This document shows, one piece after another, positions 60,501-64,000 of a stretch of DNA of 64,000 bases; positions within the stretch are counted from its first letter, which is position 1; each line of letters starts with the position of its first letter. The notes beneath the pieces were generated by a model. The model saw only the letters and a program-made list of their open reading frames with translations. It had not been told where the DNA came from and did no database searches. This stretch comes from Aphanomyces cochlioides (Eukaryota; Oomycota; Saprolegniomycetes; Saprolegniales; Verrucalvaceae). Position numbers and translations under genes: made by a program. The stretch covers positions 620,001 to 684,000 of the forward strand of contig JAHQRK010000023.1 in assembly GCA_019828595.1 (NCBI GenBank). The letters are read 5' to 3'.

Positions 60501-62978
60501 TCTCAAATTTCATGCGGTCTCGGCCAACAAGCTCTTGAAGGCCGTCGTGTTCCCGTGCTTGTGAGTGGTAAATCACTGCCGTCGTTTGAAGCTTTCGACC
60601 CAAATCCACGCGCCGGCGGGTACATCACAGATCGCTTCTTGACGGGTTTGCGGCCGCAAGAATACTACCATCACTGCATGGCTGGTCGTGAAGGTCTTGT
60701 CGATACGGCCGTCAAGACGTCTCGTTCGGGTTATCTCCAGCGTTGTTTGATGAAGCATTTGGAAGACTTGCACGTTGCTTACGACCACACGGTGCGCAGT
60801 TCGGACGGCTCTGTCGTGCAATTTTTGTACGGCGAAGACGGCATTGACCCGATGCAAGCGGCCTTCTTGTCTGGCAAAGACGACCAAATGTCCTTCTTGG
60901 CTATGAACCACGCATCGTTGGCGCACAAGTTTAACATCACGGGGCCGTTCCTTGAAAACTCTGGCCTCGATTTGGTCGAGCCAGCCCACGTCCATCAGCG
61001 CATCAAGGATGCGAAGCGCCACAAGTATGATACGAACGCGCTCCACACGATGAAGGTGGGCTTGACTGTCCAAGCGCGCCGCTTGAAACAAGGCCACAGC
61101 AAGTGGAAGAAGGGCTACTTTGAAATTGGCTGGCACGACGCTGTGATCGAACGTGTCGACGCCGAGTCGGAAGTTCCGCTGTACGATATCAAGTACGTCG
61201 ACACGGGTCTTGTCGCCCGCAACGTGCCTGAATTCAAGCACTTCAAGGGCAGCGAAACCCTCACGACGCCAGAGCTCCGCTACTTGTCGGGCGCTGTTCA
61301 ATTGATCCGCCCCATCTTGCCCGACCCTGTGATGCATCAGCTTCCCCTGAATGCCCACATTGGTGTCGTCTCTGAAAAGACCCAACTCGAAATTGAAAAG
61401 TACGCCAAGGCCAATCCTGCCGGCCTTCTCGAGTCGAAGAAGAACAAGAGCCACGCGCCCATGCTGTCCCAACTGGGTTTCCGCCTCATGGTCTGGGTCA
61501 AATACATGCGCTCGATGTGCCAGCCTGGTGAAAGTGTCGGCACGGTCTGCGCCCAATCGATCGGTGAACCCTCGACGCAAATGACACTCAACACGTTCCA
61601 CTTGGCTGGTCACGGCGCCGCCAACGTCACGCTTGGTATTCCTCGTTTGCGTGAAATCATCATGACGGCGTCGCAAAAAATGTCGACGCCGATGATGACT
61701 GTGCCGCTGCTCCCGACGGCGACGGCTGCCCAAGCCCAATCGGTCGAACAAGAATTGAACCAAGTGCCGCTCGCGGAATTGATCCGCCACTCCAAGGGCA
61801 TTCGCGTCCAAGATCAATTCCGAGAGAGCGACAACCGCGTGCTCTGGGTCCGCGAATACACGATCCGCCTGTCGTTCTACAAGGCCAAGTTGATCCGCTC
61901 GGCCTTTGGCATCTCGATGAAGGAAGTTCACCGCGCGTTTGGCCGCTCGTTCGTGTCCAAGTTGCTCACGTTGCTGAAGCATGAAATGCGCAAGAGCGGT
62001 GTGTCGTTGAGCGTCGCGGCTGTCCGTGACGATGAAACGTCGTCGTCGACTCGCCGCGTCAAGGAAGACGACGACGAAGATGGTGACGAAGACCAAGGCA
62101 CGATGCGGTTTGGAGCAAAGAAGGAAACGTCGGGCTATGGCGACATGGACGACGAAGATCGAGCGATTCAAGCCGCGCAAAATGCAGACGATGACGACGA
62201 GGCGAACCCCGCCACTGGTGGATCCGACACTGAAAATTCGAGCGACGAAGACGACGACGGTCGCGACTCGGCGCCGCTGAAGCAAGTCGCGGGCGACTTG
62301 GATCCCGTCGCCGTGAGCGAAACCGTGCGCAAGAACCCCTACTTTGCGGGCGCTGGTTTCAACGTCAAGGAACAATTTGGCGAACTCAAATTGCGCTTCC
62401 CTGCAAACATGAAGACACTTCTTCTCGTGCCGCTGATTGAAAAGGTCGCTGCGCAAGTGCTCGTGCGATCGTGCCCTGGTATTTCGCGCTGCTACCAAAC
62501 GAAGCAGCGCTTTAACGGCTCGGACGTCGAAGAGCAATGCATCCAAACCGCGGGCCTCAACTTTCAAGCGATTTGGGAACGCAACGAAATCTTGGACGTG
62601 AACCGCTTGACAACAAACGACATTTACCAAGTGCTGCGTCACTACGGCGTCGAAGCGGCGCGTGCGTCCATCTCGAAACAAATCCAAGATGTCTTTGGCG
62701 TGTACGGCATCAGTGTCGACTTGCGCCATCTCAATCTTCTCGCCGACTACATGACGCACTATGGTGACTACATGCCGCTCAATCGATCCGGCATGGGTCG
62801 CAAAGGCTCAAGCTTCCAACAGATCACGTTTGAAACGTCCATGAAGTTTTTGACCGCCGCCGCGACGGGCAACTTGAGCGACGCGGTCGATGGCCCGTCG
62901 GCACGATTGGTACTAGGCCAGCCTGTCAAGCTAGGCACGGGCAGCTTCTCCCTCATGACGCCCATTGCGTTGTCGTAA
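57564..62978 (+). CDS. RPA1: DNA-directed RNA polymerase I largest subunit
   Basis: Four exons (57564-58963, 59008-59156, 59199-59715, 59765-62978) with introns of 44, 42 and 49 nt give 1759 residues, close to the 1660-1720 of yeast and human. Seen: the N-terminal zinc region ([20 protein letters not shown] and MSCHKFRRH), the clamp [32 protein letters not shown], the catalytic [12 protein letters not shown] whose three Asp hold the active-site magnesium, and the bridge/trigger region (GVHSQ-like [20 protein letters not shown]). Acidic low-complexity inserts (residues about 265-280, and near 62050-62280) mark the pol I type, as does the lack of a heptad C-terminal domain. It transcribes the rRNA precursor in the nucleolus and fits the AATF and eL13 genes at the other end in theme. 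A 728-residue antisense frame at 60573-62759 is a shadow. Confidence 0.96.
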
Positions 62979-63012
62979 ACGCGAAATAGATTTATATATA
63001 ATTGTCCAATGC

Positions 63013-64000
63013 TCAGTACGAACATGGGACTAACGTCGACGTCGGCGGCTCCAGGAGCGCTTGTTTCATGGCGGTTTTCCTCCCGACGACAGCTCCACTC
63101 GGCGCAGCGTCGCCCTTGGCTGTGTAGTCTCTACAGATCTCCATGAGCTTTTCATCCAGACGCGATGGGGCTACATGTAGCTGTCGCGCTTCCACTGCTT
63201 GAGAAAGAGCGCTCGAAATGTTGCTGTGCCCTGGCATAAAATTTCACATCTTTCAAATGTCCATCGTTGGCTTTTTTCTACCTCAGTTTGCCGCGCCGAC
63301 GTGTGATCGCGCCGACCGCACAACGCTGTTGTCTCGGCTCGCGGCGCGTCGAGGGAATTGAGCCACATGAACTGAAAGAGTGCTCTAGACGACACCAGCG
63401 CTGTCAGGCACAACCTTGTCCACAGCGACCTTACTTGAGCTGGGTTTCTGGGGTCGCCGCAGCGTACAATCGCATGGCGATGCGGACAAGGAGATGACAA
63501 AAGCCAAGATAAGTGAGCTGGCGGAACGTCGTGTGGTTGATCTTCTCGACGCTGTCAATGTAACTCGCGGCAAACTCGGCGACAGTGACGCCGCCATGGC
63601 TCACGAGCCCAAACTTGCGAGCAAACGCGGCCGAGTCGTGGTAGTTGAGGTACAACGCCATGTTGGGCGCCGGTCGCTTGGAAACTTTCTTCACGCTCGG
63701 GCTGCCAGCACAAGACGAAGGCGTCTTCTTGAGCTTGTTGCGCTGCTGGCATCGTGTCTGGTGCGTCGCATCGGCGTAGCATTTAAAGATCTCGAGGAGA
63801 CCAGGCTCAAAGAAGGTGAACACTTTGTCCGTTTGCTTGTACACGCTCTCCACTGAGACTCGCACTCTAGTCGACGCTGTCAGACGCTGTCTCGTTCTCG
63901 GGAAGAGCAGCCGTACCGAGCTTTCGTCGGGGGACAATGCACACATTGATCCACGAGCTGCTTGAACGCTGCAGCTGGTGTAGCTGCGTCTGGATCAACC
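63013..64000 (-). CDS. Unidentified gene, 5' end beyond the window
   Basis: Minus-strand exons 63917-64000, 63454-63866 and about 63340-63404 join in frame through a 50-nt and a 49-nt intron: AAFKQLVDQCVHCPPTKARV, then VYKQTDKVFTFFEPGLLEIF, KCYADATHQTRCQQRNKLKK, YLNYHDSAAFARKFGLVSHG, FRQLTYLGFCHLLVRIAMRL and LKALFQFMWLNSLDAP. The repeated helix-F-x-F pattern recalls calcium-binding-like helical domains of flagellar or cytoskeletal proteins, but I recognise no family. The 3' exon is ambiguous: one frame stops at 63171, another (SRLDEKLMEICRDYTAKGDA) at 63013. Its 3' end faces RPA1. Confidence 0.5.

Noticed and set aside
60573..62759. 728-residue minus-strand open frame
   Set aside because: Exactly antisense to the RPA1 last exon; long because of GC-biased third positions. 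RPA1 motifs are unmistakable on the plus strand.
1..64000. tRNA or rRNA genes
   Set aside because: No cloverleaf with a GGTTCRANYCC-type T arm or rRNA-like stretch was found by eye; short ncRNAs cannot be excluded.

Overview
The window reads as nuclear DNA of a filamentous stramenopile, most likely an oomycete and possibly a saprolegnialean; this is inferred from gene content and style, not from a marker gene. It holds eukaryotic single-copy genes (CDC20, AATF/BFR2, eL13, RNA polymerase I largest subunit, an RMC1-type protein), very short GT-AG introns (about 40-55 nt), small gaps between conserved genes, and an ACT-domain tyrosine-kinase-like kinase of the plant/oomycete type.

Layout. (1) 1-6.1 kb, conserved block: 3' end of a WW-domain gene, CDC20, a class IV aminotransferase, AATF/BFR2 and ribosomal protein eL13, the last four on the minus strand. 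(2) 6.1-21 kb, gene-poor: three plus-strand members of a small cysteine-containing family (family B), an inverted pair of a 240-bp MITE-like element, a coiled-coil ORF with a decayed copy, and a hAT transposase remnant. (3) 21.6-25.8 kb: an ACT-domain kinase and a RAD7-like leucine-rich-repeat protein, tail to tail. (4) 26-50 kb, accessory array: nine minus-strand copies of a small protein family (family A) with an invariant Cys/His module C-x6-C-x12-H-x2-C-x2-H, a basic stretch and an acidic tail, interspersed with four minus-strand family B copies. One A copy is truncated and one B copy is frameshifted. (5) 50-64 kb, conserved again: RMC1-like, CCDC6-like, an HSF-type transcription factor, an ankyrin protein, RPA1, and the end of an unidentified gene running off the right edge.

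The most interesting content is the 26-48 kb array. Seven of nine family A genes carry, about 45-250 bp upstream of the start codon, a dense cluster of the palindrome GTAC (39 occurrences in about 650 bp, against 2-3 expected at equal base frequencies). These clusters are absent from family B promoters and from the conserved genes inspected. Several conserved genes instead have a TATCCGGATA-type palindrome just upstream. Family A architecture (metal-site-like N-terminus, Arg-rich segment, acidic C-terminus) looks like a small transcriptional regulator, so an auto- or cross-regulated paralog array is a reasonable hypothesis. Family B has its own signature (a CC pair, an IVGxxxVPFYP block, a CxxC near the end); its function is unknown.

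Limits: everything is read by eye. Splice sites are inferred from GT/AG, frame and family fit. Family names rest on remembered motifs, with no database search. Much of 10.8-15.7, 30-33, 41-47 and 48.7-50.2 kb shows no gene I can support.
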